A stretch of DNA of 64,000 nucleotides, from contig JABAKD010000015.1 of the NCBI GenBank assembly GCA_012845835.1, forward strand, positions 2,330,609-2,394,608. Reading direction: 5' to 3'. Positions 11,101-21,442 of this stretch are shown in pieces. The notes beneath the pieces are model-generated. The model had not been told where the DNA came from, ran no database searches, and was given only the letters and a program-made list of their open reading frames with translations. The position numbers and the translations under genes were made by a program. Positions within the stretch are counted from its first letter, which is position 1, and every line of letters starts with the position of its first letter. This DNA comes from Undaria pinnatifida. Taxonomy: Eukaryota > Sar > Phaeophyceae > Laminariales > Alariaceae.

Positions 11101-13130
11101 CCCCCCCCCCACCCCCCCACCCCCCACTCCCAACCCTCCGAACCCCCCCACCCCTTCTCCCAGGTGTCTTTCGGGATGCTCTCGCTGCTGGACAGCCCTC
11201 TGTTCAAGATTTACGTGCTTGGGTGGGAAGCGGAGGGCGAACTTGCGAGGCCTTTCAAGAAGCAGGGGGTGATGGCCAGCCTCAGCGGTCCTATGGAGGG
11301 ATTGGCGGCCAAGGTGATGAGAGGGAGAGTGGGGAGAGGGAGGGGGGGGTCAATCATTTCATACATTTATAGCGGCAGTTGTATAACCATAGATCTTCGC
11401 GTCCCTACAGTGACGGGACCGAGGATGTCGGGTTTTCAGGGCGCGCCCTTTGCCGCCGCTACCGCCGCCGCATCTATTGCCCCAAGCTCCACGCGTGCCT
11501 TTTTCACTCATTGTAAAACAGAAACGGCGCCAGCTAGCCTCTAGTCTGGCAGCTACGGAATGATCCTTGTACTATTGCTGTCACTGCACCTCGACTTGGT
11601 TGCGCTAGGTACGGCCAACCGAGGCTGCAGTCTCGCTTTTGATATTGACAAACGTGCCGTTCTATCTTGATGTACTTCGTATAATACCAACTTCTTGACT
11701 TGCAATTTGTCTCTTTCATCAACATGTCAATACTTGCGTAGTTCGTACAAGACTCCCTCGTAAACATATTGTTTCCTTCGTACCTTTGTATCAACTTCTC
11801 AGCGTGTCGTGTGTCTGCTTAGGGTTTCCGTGTCGGTTTCAGGCGGAAGAGACGAGGGTTGGGGGGGAGGGGGGGGCGTACTCATTTGTTGCTTGCCTTA
11901 GTCATTTGACCATTGACCACGCATCCCTTTGGAGACGGAACACCGTTCCTACTCCTAATAGAGACACCTCCAACTTTTCGGCCCTCATTACGCTTCTTCC
12001 ATACACTACATAGAATCAGTTGCTTATCATATCCCGTCCTGTTTCGCCGTCTGCGGCCACCATCTATCTCCTAGGATAGCGATCGTTTTCTCGCTACTCT
12101 CTAGTCTACCAAACTCGTCCATGTCACGTACGTCTAATTTCTTCATCTCCTCTAACACATCCCGTTTCCCTTGTATATTTCACATTCTCCTACTATGTGA
12201 GGCCTACTCTCTATTGTTGTGCCACACGGGCACATATTTGTAGCCACGTCCTCCTCCCGGCTACTGGACCAGGGTTCGGGGGGGGGGCTCAGATGGCTGC
12301 CGCGGACGCCGCAGCGTCACTATAACATATCGTTCCCAACTTTCAAACATAACACTATCTGTACCAATGTCAAATAACGGAGTTAACTCTTTTATCACCT
12401 GTTCAACTTGCCACTATCTCTTTACCAATAAGTCCAATAATATTTTGTCGTAAGACTACAATACGTCTTAATACGTCTTGAATTGTGGTGAGCTTAAGCT
12501 GTACTGCACGCGTTTATCCGGAGGATTATGTCTCATTATCAGTTTTTCATGTAATTTTAAACACAAACCTGTTCAAGTACGAAGTATCACTTTTTGACGC
12601 ATGCTACGATTGAGGTAGCACTTTTTGGCTACTTCGTTTTCTGAATGAATGGGCTCCTTAACTAAAAGTCGTCGGAAATTTGCCATTTTTGTGCATCATT
12701 CTTGTTGTTGTACCTAAGTCACATGGGATTTTTCATCCGGTTGCAGTTTTTTTTTTATCCGAATCAGTTTTCGGGGGAGGTCTTAAGCTCCCAAATTAAG
12801 GGGTAGTATTAGAAAATACGTGGTGCACCTCTATCGTAGCACGCGTGTTTTTATACTTCGAAGTATATGGCGGTGTAAAATACAAACCTGTAATGCTTAG
12901 CGGTTTTTTTATAAACCTGCGTATGTCCGTTTTATTGTCGGTTTCAGGCGGAAGAAGCAAGGGTTGCGGGGGAGGCCCAGGCGGCTGCTGCGGAAGCCGC
13001 GGCGGGACTGCCAACAGAGAAAGGAGGAGGCGACAGTGACGGGGGGTTGGGGAAGGAAGAGGATGTTGACGACGATGCGATGCCGGACGTTGAGACACTC
13101 ACAGACGCGGACGATGAGGCCAGCGATTGA
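8122..13130 (+). CDS. PHO88: PHO88/SND3-family ER membrane protein
   Basis: Five exons: 8122-9152, 9811-9961, 10680-10835, 11164-11313 and 12948-13130. All phases agree, giving 556 residues. The last approximately 250 residues match yeast Pho88/Snd3, a small ER membrane protein of the SRP-independent (SND) targeting route. There is a hydrophobic segment around LIKQGAVFFMGTWLSKKL, then RAARVIYTAYLIFSQALCMY. Exon 3 has KKYDMSVVQGVRRGQFWASL, and exon 4 has FKIYVLGWEAEGELARPFKK, corresponding to the family's VRDYD and VKIHLFGKPATGDLKRPFK blocks. The tail is acidic (DVDDDAMPDVETLTDADDE). Yeast Pho88 is under 200 residues. Here about 290 extra residues precede the domain, starting with a signal-like Ala/Thr stretch and continuing as Gly/Glu/Asp low complexity. 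The ATG at 8122 is the first in frame, but a later start (for example 8570, MARGDEDD) is possible. Decayed copies of exon 5 surround it. Confidence 0.82.
9982..10190. repeat. Minisatellite with CTGTAACGGTTT core, PHO88 intron 2
   Basis: Five to six imperfect units of 35-60 bp share CTGTAACGGTTT and TCCGGAGGTT. The tract starts about 20 bp after the exon 2 donor. The rest of the intron (10250-10670) holds a looser duplication around GATCTAGATYGTGCAGA. Confidence 0.6.
10836..11163. other. PHO88 intron 3: purine-rich then C-tract
   Basis: The first half repeats short GCRAAGC/AACCAAA words. The second half (11023-11160) is nearly pure C with scattered A/T and leads straight into the exon 4 acceptor (ttctcccag), so the polypyrimidine tract here is C rather than T. 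Confidence 0.7.
11833..11870 (+). pseudogene. Decayed copy of PHO88 exon 5 acceptor edge
   Basis: TCGGTTTCAGGCGGAAGA repeats the real junction at 12938-12955, preceded in both by GCTTAG and GTCCGT/TCCGTG words. The copy runs into a G tract after about 30 bases. A weaker second copy of the Gly/Ala codons may lie at 12255-12310. Confidence 0.55.
12596..12846. mobile_element. MITE with GACGCGTGCTACGATAGAGG ends (short form)
   Basis: A 251-bp element sits in PHO88 intron 4. Its ends are inverted repeats of about 22 bp (GACGCATGCTACGATTGAGG left; CCTCTATCGTAGCACGCGT right). The inside matches the copies at 38931-39189 and 62278-62530, including CTCCTTAA, AGTCGTCGG and AAGCTCCCAAA. It has no coding capacity and is likely a non-autonomous DNA transposon. 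Confidence 0.7.
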
Positions 13131-13149
13131 CGGTGTTTCATGGGGGAGT

Positions 13150-13505
13150 GTGTATGGGGGGGGGTGTACTCGATTTTTGCATGACCTCAGTCGTATGGCC
13201 ATAGACCCTCGCATCCCTACTATGCCGGGACGGAGCACGTCGGGTTTTCACCAACCAGGCAGACATTGCTTGCACCAAGCACGAAGCGCCGCGAGGTGTT
13301 CAGCGAGTCGCATGAAGGGTGAACTGCATCCTTCCAAGAACCGCTCGTAAGACGGACTTCGGCGCCTTGCGCCTACTTTCTTGCTTATGGATGACAGCGC
13401 CAATGAGTTACTTCGTTTTCTGGTGTGGCCACTCCAGAGACAGCAATGGATATTATTATGTAACTGCCTCGTGGATGCCTTACCATATTCGCACAACATG
13501 ACGCA
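13150..13505 (+). repeat. G-tract-associated dispersed repeat (long copy)
   Basis: It begins at a G run, then GTACTCGATTTTTGCATGAC, then a block with CTCGCATCCCTAC and GCACGTCGGGTTTTCA, and ends near ACTGCCTCGTGGATGCC. The reverse-complement partner is 55500-55865. Shorter copies are at 11880-12000, 13722-13805, 20020-20095, 36370-36545, 57470-57525 and 60430-60650. It sits directly after the PHO88 stop codon. Confidence 0.75.
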
Positions 13506-13533
13506 ATCATTCCCTTGGGGTGGGTGGGGGGGG

Positions 13534-14775
13534 GCGCTCACCGACGAAAACGATGAGAGCAGCAGTTGACGGAGGGTTCCATTGGGAGAAGGGGAGGGGC
13601 GGGCGGCGATTTTGAACATTACGCGATGCCTGACATCGAGACGCTTGCCGATGCAGACAATGAAACCAGCGATTGACGGAGGTTTCCGGAGGGAGGGGAG
13701 GGGCATGGGGATGGGGAGGGGGGGTGTACTCGTTTCAACCTTGGGTGTAGTCTTAAGACCGTTGGCCCTCGCATCCCTACATTTCACGGACCAGGTAGAC
13801 ATTGGAGGGGTGGGAGGGAGGGTTAAAGACGACGCGATGCCTGACGTCGAGACGCTCACGGACGCAGACGATGAGATTGTCGATTGACGGACTCGCCCTA
13901 AATTCAGGAGGGTCCGGCAGAAAAAAATCTGCTGGTCGTTTGTGTCATTTGGTCGAGGCTGGCCTTTTCGGGCGCCCGGGGGTTATTGGGAAACCTTATA
14001 TTGAGCATACCCTTTGCCCCAAGACTATGGTTTCGAAACCCGGCTATACGCATGATGTGTCACCCTCTGCCGCTGTTCATGGACGTCGTAAAAGTACCTG
14101 GTATGTGATCGTGTAGATATCGAAAGCGGGATAATTGGTGCCCGAGAAAAACGTTGTTTTATGTGTGCCGAAAGACACTGCGGAGCCGCGCTCCTGCCCT
14201 ACTTTCTCTACTGTAAGAACGCCACCAACACACACGGTGGAGTCGCGCACCTGCCCTTTTTGTTCGATAAACGCCACCAAAATACGCTGCGGAGCCACGG
14301 GACTGCCCTTGCCGGACGTCGAGCTCTCCAAAGATTTGGGGTTATGGTTGGTTTGGGCAGATGTGCAAGGTTGAAGTTGACCACACACGACCTGCAAATA
14401 TTTTTGTGCAGACCCGTCCTGCACATTTAGGCCGAGCCGTCTGGGGCAGAGTTAGTCTGGGCGGGCGTGCAACGTTGCGATTGACCGCCATCGGCCTTCA
14501 TCCTGGCCGTACTGCATGTTGGGCGAGCCCGATTGACGTGGCTTTCAGTAGGAGTATAGGGGACAGGGGGGGAGACGCTTGCCGACGCAGACGATGAGAG
14601 CAACGATCGATGCGGGTGTCCGTAGCGAGGGGAGGGAGAAGGGGCGGGAGGGTGGGGGGGGCTCATCAACGCAGACGATGAGGCAACTATTGACGGGGGT
14701 TTCGAGGGGAAGGCCGGGGGGGGGGGGGGGGGGGAGGCGTTCATCGACGCATACGATGAGAGCAGCGATTAACGG
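13534..14775 (+). pseudogene. Array of decayed PHO88 terminal-exon copies
   Basis: At least six copies of the last codons and stop of PHO88 follow the gene, near 13534-13585, 13619-13690, 13826-13890, 14570-14615, 14663-14700 and 14737-14775. Each keeps a version of GACGCAGACGATGAG and GATTGACGG. The 13619 and 13826 copies also keep GCGATGCCTGACRTCGAGAC. They are separated by G-rich tracts and repeat fragments. None has an acceptor in a good context, so I read them as decayed duplicates, not alternative last exons. Confidence 0.75.
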
Positions 14776-15094
14776 AATCACCTCCGTTGGGGGATGGGTG
14801 GGTGGCGTTTCGTTTCTTCTAGGTTACGGTTCCTGTCTGCTGCAGTTCTTGGCAAAAGCGCGACGGGTAGTTACGTAGTTACCCCTGCCTGTAACGCCAA
14901 ACCTCTTCCTGGAGGGTCCCAGAACTTCACTTCCCTACGTGATGTGATCGCGGGATCGTAGTACACGCGCTGTTGAGGAGGAGAGATATGCATGCACCGG
15001 TCGGGCGGCGGCGACGGTGACTTCTTCTCTTGCTTTTCATATACTTCCGGGTTGATGAGGAGGCGTCCGTTGAATTTTCGGGACATGTATTCCA

Positions 15095-15300
15095 ACGCTG
15101 TTCACGGGTCATGTGCTGACCCGCGGGTCGTGTCAGGAGGTATCCAAAACTAACGAGCCGGATCAGGAGGTTTTTGAAGCCAAACGAGTTGAGTGGGGTC
15201 TGGTCAGGAGATGATCAAAGTCTCACGGATGGGGTCGGGTCAGGTGACTCGACTCGACCCGACCCGACCCGCAAGGTTCGGCCTGACCCGTGAATGTCCC
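15095..15300. repeat. GACCCG/CGGGTC palindromic repeat
   Basis: Units TTCACGGGTCATG, TGACCCGCGGGTCGTGTCAG and GACTCGACCCGACCCG run in both orientations and can fold on themselves. A shorter relative is at 4150-4220. I see nothing else between 14880 and 15640. Confidence 0.6.
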
Positions 15301-15649
15301 TGATGTATTCGCCACCTATGCAGAAGCGTGGTATCATATATTCGTGACTGAGACGAGGGGGGGGAGGGGGCGAGCGACTGCGGCGCTTGCTTACTGTTCG
15401 TCGCCGGAATACGTCGTCCGTGGCGAGGCAAGGAATACGGGGCGGCGTTTGGGACCTACAGTATGCACGCCCCACCACCGGGCGACACATCTTTAAGTGG
15501 CTCCGCAACCCCTGTGCAACTGCACAGAGGTGTTTTTTGGGGGGGGAAAGTACTCGGAAATGGTGTAGAATTTCCATGACAGTGGCGTCATCCCACGGTA
15601 GGGGTTGCACTTTTGGGGCCAAAAGGTTTATGGACGGTTGAGCTGAAAA

Positions 15650-16170
15650 GACGCGCTACGATAGAGGTGCACTACTTTTTCCTTAATACTACTCAATTTG
15701 GAAGCTGAAGACCTCTCCCATAAAACTGATTTTGGGGAAGCATAAAAGTACTACGTACAACACCACTGGATGAAAAATCCCATGGGCTAGGTAAGCAACG
15801 GGAATCATGCAAAAACACAGTGCCTATTTTTTCTGACGATTTTGGGTTAAGGCTGGTTCTACGATACCCCCCCCCCCCCCGAACCAGCGATTTTCTTTAG
15901 CGAACGTTTCATGGCTGCTCGACGGGAGGAAGAGTGCTATTAAAAAAAGGTTTCCACATATTTTCCTTTTTGCAAAGGACTGTCAAACAATGACGTCGGG
16001 GTGGCAAGGGGCACCGTATTTCAGGAGGTACGGCCGGGAGCTGGTTTCAGAGCCGGCGATTTCGCTGGAGAAAAGTTGGCGGGGCTACCGGAGAACGAGC
16101 CTTAAAAGGAGTCTCGTCATCAAGAAAACATTCGAGACGAAAAGTGTTACCTCTATCGTAGCACGCGTCC
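15650..16170. mobile_element. MITE-like element, long form (521 bp)
   Basis: Bounded by inverted ends GACGCGCTACGATAGAGGTG and CCTCTATCGTAGCACGCGTC, the same termini as the short form at 12596. The left 200 bp match the short form in reverse. The rest (TGACGTCGGGGTGGCAAGGG, GGAGAAAAGTTGG) matches 33215-33460. No transposase frame was found, so it is non-autonomous. Confidence 0.7.
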
Positions 16171-17094
16171 TCCCCAAGCGAGGGACTAGCGGTTAGCCTG
16201 ATAATTTTACGAATATCATTTGTTTCAAGACTAGCGCATAGAAGTGTTGGTCGGGTTGCGCGAACGAATGAATGCCTTCGAAGGCATGCTTAGGTCTGGC
16301 GAGATATTGAGCTAGCTCCTCATGTTATGAGCTCAGAAAATTCTTGGAAAATGCTGCGCCCCTGCCGTGTGAGATGTGTAGGCGGCTCGGTTTGGGGTGT
16401 GGGTCGTCTGCAGACGTCCCGCTCCCAAACACCTGAACCCCTTTCTTCCCGTTTTCGTTTGGAAGGCGTTGAAGTATTATAAAATAATATGGAAAGGGTG
16501 AGCGTTTATAATTGGATCCCGACTTTGGTTTTTGTCCTCAGCCATGTGGCTCGGGATATGGTTTGTCCTCAGTCTTGCGCCAGAGCGCGGGATCTGTTTG
16601 GTCCCCATACATGCCGCGCTCAACTCCTCCTGCTATTTTATTCACGACCAATCAACGGAGGAACTGGGAATCACGTTTGCGTGTTGCGATATTTTCCACT
16701 CCACTAGTCTATACCGCAAGAGGCGAGGAGATTACTTTTGAGTTTTTTTTTTTTTTACTCTTCGGGATATATACGCGTACAAATCATGGGTCCATCACTT
16801 CTGGCGCCTTCGCATTTTGTTATTAGTCCTTGCGCGAGCGACAGCGGAGTGGAACCCTTGTACACGTGTACGCCGTTCATAACGCCAGGTTTACGTGAGA
16901 TTTAATATTTAAAACTCCTCTAGCGAGGCGCGTCAGAAAAATTAGGTGGTTGTTACCCTTGCCGGTAGAAGTTCGCCTTTTTTTTTTTGGGGGGGGGGGG
17001 GCTCGTCCCTTGAAGAGCTCCATACCTTGCTTCACCCTCTAAAACTGTTGTTTTTGGGTAAATTGAAAAAAGCATGTGCCACGATAGAGGTATA

Positions 17095-17460
17095 CCTTTG
17101 GATCCTTGGCTTAGGTTCTTGGTTTGGATTCTTGGTTTGGACCCTTGCTTTGGATCCTTCGTTTGGATCCTGGGTTTGGATCCTTTGCTTGTATCCTTCG
17201 ATTGTATCCTCTCTTTGGATGCTTCATTGAATCCTTTCTTTGGACCCTTGGTTTGGATCGTTGGTTTGGATCTTTCCTTGGATCTTGTCTTTTGATCCTT
17301 GCATTGGGTATTTCGCTTGCATCCTTTCTTACTTTGGATCTTTGGTTTGGACCCTTTCTTGGGGTGTGTGTTTTTTATCTTTTCTATGGAACCTTTCTTT
17401 GGTACTTTCTTCGGTTCTTTCTATGGATCCTGCCTTCAGACCCTTTTTTTATCCTTTCTT
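17095..17460. repeat. TTTGGATCCTTG minisatellite
   Basis: About 25 imperfect 10-16 bp units around TTTGGATCCTTGG and TTTGGACCCTTG. It keeps three frames open on the plus strand (Trp/Gly/Phe/Leu-rich), which are artefacts of the repeat. Flanking 16180-17090 and 17470-18070 show no gene. Confidence 0.8.
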
Positions 17461-18071
17461 TTTCGATTAGCTACGTTCGATCCTTCCACGCCGTCGGAGC
17501 GAGGGTGCCTACCTTCGTGGAACACAAAAAAATAAATACGAAAAAAGCATCGTACTACTATGAAATATGCTTAGGTACTACAGCTGTACCACACTTCAGC
17601 AGTGCCGAAGTAGCCTTCCTTCCCTTCATCTATACTTCCTCTCGCTGTTTTTCCCAACGCCAGTAAAACACTAAACAAAAAATACGATACTACACATACC
17701 CTGGTATCATGTAAGACTAATAATAATACATAAAACATACAAATACAAACACAATAATAGATAGAATACGAGTAATAATACAAAAGTAAAGTAAAAATAA
17801 GAAAAATATAAACAAAAAAAATACACCTCCCCAGCACAACAAAACGTACCAATACTACACTACACAGCTACACCACTAACCCCGACACAAGGAGACGACG
17901 TTATTCTTTTCATGGCGCTCGCACGGACGTTCGATGTCAAAACGCCGCCCCAAGTCGCGCCGCGCCGCCAGCGGCGGTGCCAAATATGTTGGTTGATGGC
18001 CCTTTGACCCCTTGACGGAGATATAGCCGTCAAGGACCCCACAAGGACCTCCCCACACTATTAATAAATAG

Positions 18072-18313
18072 TACAGTAGTGGACCCTCTATAGTGCCGGT
18101 ATGTGCCAACCGGACACACCCGCACTATAGAGGCAACCGGCACTACTCCGCATACTGCCACTGCTATTTGTCTCCATCTGTGCCAAGCGATTTCGCAGGC
18201 GCTACAGCAGGCAACCTGCAATATCGAGGGATCACTATTAATACTACCACAGGGCCTATAGCAGGCAACCGGCACTAATCAACCAGCACTATAGAGGGAC
18301 CACTGCTTGTGTA
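18072..18313. mobile_element. TA-flanked MITE with CAGTAGTGG ends
   Basis: The left end is TACAGTAGTGGACCCTCTAT and the right end is its imperfect inverse (CTATAGAGGGACCACTGC). The interior repeats GCACTATAG and AACCGGCAC in both orientations. A CAGT terminus with TA at the border is typical of Tc1/mariner-pogo superfamily non-autonomous elements; the assignment is inference. Confidence 0.65.
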
Positions 18314-18669
18314 TCAAGCCTAAAGATGTCTTGGCGGGTTAAACCTAGATTGTCAACCGACGTGCTTGGTACGACTGTGGACGGAAATGTAAGGATCGTT
18401 TGAAGTTGAGATTGATATCCGAACGGCCCTTCAATGATTTTCGTCCAGAGAGGTATTTGGCTCTGCTGCCTGCCCTCCATCTACAGAGCAAAACCCTCAA
18501 CGAAAAGCAAAAACCTACAAAAACGAAAGCCACACACAATAAATACACCGAGCGGAAGCCCCGTCGCGTGGTGTTCTTACCCACAATGTACTGTTTGCGG
18601 TCCCTTGAGAGGGAGGGGGGGGTATCTACGGTGCGATCAACTCCGAGCGAACGTTTTCTATCATAGCTT

Positions 18670-18765
18670 GCAAGCTGCTTCTGCTGCTGCTGATTCTGCT
18701 GCTGCTGCCGCCGCTACTGCTGCTGCCCCCGCCGCTGCTACTGCTGCTACTGTTGTGCCGGCTAC
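18670..18765. repeat. CTG/GCC trinucleotide tract
   Basis: An interrupted (CTG)n and (GCC)n run that would read Ala-rich on the plus strand. No start or splice context supports coding. Confidence 0.7.
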
Positions 18766-19211
18766 TGGACTATTATCATAAAATACTTATCGACTAAAAC
18801 CTATACACGCATTACTGTATTATATTGTATGCACGTAAAAGCTCCAACGAGCGAACGAACCCAGGGGAGGCGACCGAGCATAGATCACCGACAAAACGAA
18901 GGGGAGGGGGGTGGGGGGGGGGTACGGGAGGGGGGCAGGGAAATAAAATTAAAATCGAAAACCATGCGTGGGGTGAATGAAAACCGCCCCGCCCCCCCCC
19001 GCCTCCCCCCGCCTCCCCCCCTGCCCTCAACACACCTCTTCCGAACCCCGCAAACCCAGCCAGCACGCCAAACGAGTGGTTATGATTGGCACTGGCGCGT
19101 ACACATGTATGCATACACAAGTACGCGCACACACACGCCAGCCACAAACAAAAAAACAAACAAAATAACTAAGTTAGGCAGACCGCACTGAAGTGACTTA
19201 GCCAACATGCG

Positions 19212-19396
19212 TACAGTAGTGGTCTGTCTATAGTGCCGGCATGTGCCAGCCGGAAGCGCCGGCACTATAGCGGCAACCGGCACTACTCCACATACTGCCA
19301 CTACTGGTTGTTCCATTATATGCCAGTCGATTTCACAGGCACTATAGCGGAAAAACGGCACTACTCAACCGGCACTGTAGAGGGACCTCTACCCTA
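19212..19396. mobile_element. TA-flanked MITE with CAGTAGTGG ends
   Basis: A 185-bp copy of the 18072 family: TACAGTAGTGGTCTGTCTAT left and GTAGAGGGACCTCTACCCTA right. The interior has GCCGGCATGTGCCAGCCGG, a near-perfect palindrome. It has no reading frame. Confidence 0.75.
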
Positions 19397-20369
19397 ATCA
19401 AAGAAACCCCAAAACTCATGTCAGGCAGACCGCAATAAAAGCGAACTGAACCACTATGGGCAAAACCCATTGCGCAAAACAAACAGAACTCTAGACATAA
19501 AACTGACCCAAGCTAGCCAGGCCACAAAGAAGTGGACAAACCAACTTGAGCAACCCAAGGTGTGCACACATGCCAGTCGGCCAGTCCACAATTGCGAATA
19601 CAAAAACATCATGGGTAACCCACGGTACACACATGCCAGTTCACACGTCCGCAAACCACATACCAGGTACCAGGTACTACACAGACACCCAGTGTCGACT
19701 TTTTGTTATGCAACTCAACTCTGATCTGTTGGGCGGGCTGGTCAAAGCAGAGAGGACTGGAAAAGCGGAATAAGCCGGGCCCGAGCAACAACAGGAGGGG
19801 AGGGGGAACGATATAACCACATTTTCATGGAGGCACGCTACGGTAAACGGTGCACACATTATTTTTCTGCAGATTTTCACTTGAGAAGCTATGTAGCTAG
19901 TAATAGCCTAGCTCAACAAAAAAAACACGAAATTTTGAAGAAAAAAAAAAGACGATCTCATACATACATCGCCTACACAGATACACACCGAATGTCGCTT
20001 AAAACCTGTCGAGCTCCTTCCCGGCATTGTAGGAATACGAGGGTTTATGGTTCTACGACTACGGCCATACATGCAATGACTACACCCTCCCCCCCTTGCA
20101 GTGTCCTTGGTCGGCGCCCATACACGCATCAAAACAAAAGAAAAACACCCGCCCTGGCGCAAGAAGGCGCCGTAAAACCGTGAACCGATGTCGCCTTTGA
20201 TAAAACGGCAACCCTTTAAAAACAGCACCTTGATTTCGGCTAGTCAATTCTTGGCGTTCTTTGGAGGCCAACGGCAATATAACCGATATATCTAGGACTA
20301 AACCCCTCCATATACGAGTAGAACTAACATAGATGCACCCAGATTTCCATTCAAAAACCCAAAATACCA

Positions 20370-21440
20370 CGTAGAGAGCAGTAGGGTTTCGATTGATAAG
20401 GGGCGTTACGTCAAGCCCTGGGATAGGGGCCAGGGGACACGTACCCCCCCGTGACCAAATAGAGTCGTCATCCCAAGCCATGGGGGGGCACGTACACCTC
20501 CATACCTGGCCGCACAGTGAACCTCAATGGCAGCAGGGTTTCAACCAACAAGGGGCGTTATCCCAAGCCATGGCAAAGGGGGGCATGTAGGCCTCCGTCC
20601 CCGGCTGCTCATCATATACGACATTGCATAATACACCCCCTCCAACGAATTTCGACGCCGACTTTCTCGACGAGTGGTAGCGTACAAACGCCGAGCAACG
20701 CGGCTATGGCAATGTCTCGACGACATCTTTCGAAAGCAACCATTTTCGTTGTTTGCGCCCCCTCAAATTAGAGAAAATCGGCTCGGAATTCCATCCAAGG
20801 GGGTGTGTTATACACTGTCATATACGGTAGTAGCAGGAGGGTTTGAACCGACAAAGGCGTTATCCCAAGCCATGGGATTGGGGGATAGGGGACAGGATAC
20901 ACAAACTCAAAGGCTGTACCCTTTCGTGCGCGGCTGCACCGTGGCCTTCATAGCAGTAGGGTTTTAACTAACAAGGGGCGTTATCCCAAGCCATGGGATT
21001 AGGGGATCGGCGACACGTACCCTCGTGTGCCAGATACCGTAGCCTGTTTTAGCAGCAGTAGGGTGCTGACCAACAAGCGGCGTTTTCTCGGGCCATGAGA
21101 TACGGGACACCAGCACTCAAAAGTATGTACCCATCCTTTCCCGGCTGCAGCGTGGCCTTAATAGCAGTAGGGTTACTACCAACAAAGGGCGTTATCCCAA
21201 CCCATTTGATTGATTGCGGGTTAAAGGACAACAGGGGATATGGGACACGAACTGAAATAGTTGTATACCTCCATGCCCGCCTGCACTAATACCTTAGTAA
21301 CAGAGAGAAAGACGTTTCGTGCCCGCAGGCTGTCGAATAACAAGAGGCGTTATCCCAAGACATGGGATTAAGGGCAACACCAAAGGGGATAGGGGACAAT
21401 CTAGGGGAGGGGGCGACACGAAAGGGGATGGAGGATACGG
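20370..21440. repeat. Diverged tandem array with GGGCGTTATCCCAAGCCATG core
   Basis: Seven or more units of roughly 90-160 bp share (A)CAAGGGGCGTTATCCCAAGC, GGGATTAGGGGA and CGGCTGCACNGTGGCCTT. The last unit runs into the end of the minus-strand gene at 21443, where the array sequence is read as its C-terminal codons. Confidence 0.75.
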
Positions 21441-21442
21441 AC

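Noticed and set aside
17074-17666. Several overlapping Trp/Leu/Phe-rich frames resembling a membrane protein
   Set aside because: They come from the TTTGGATCC minisatellite, open in three frames at once.
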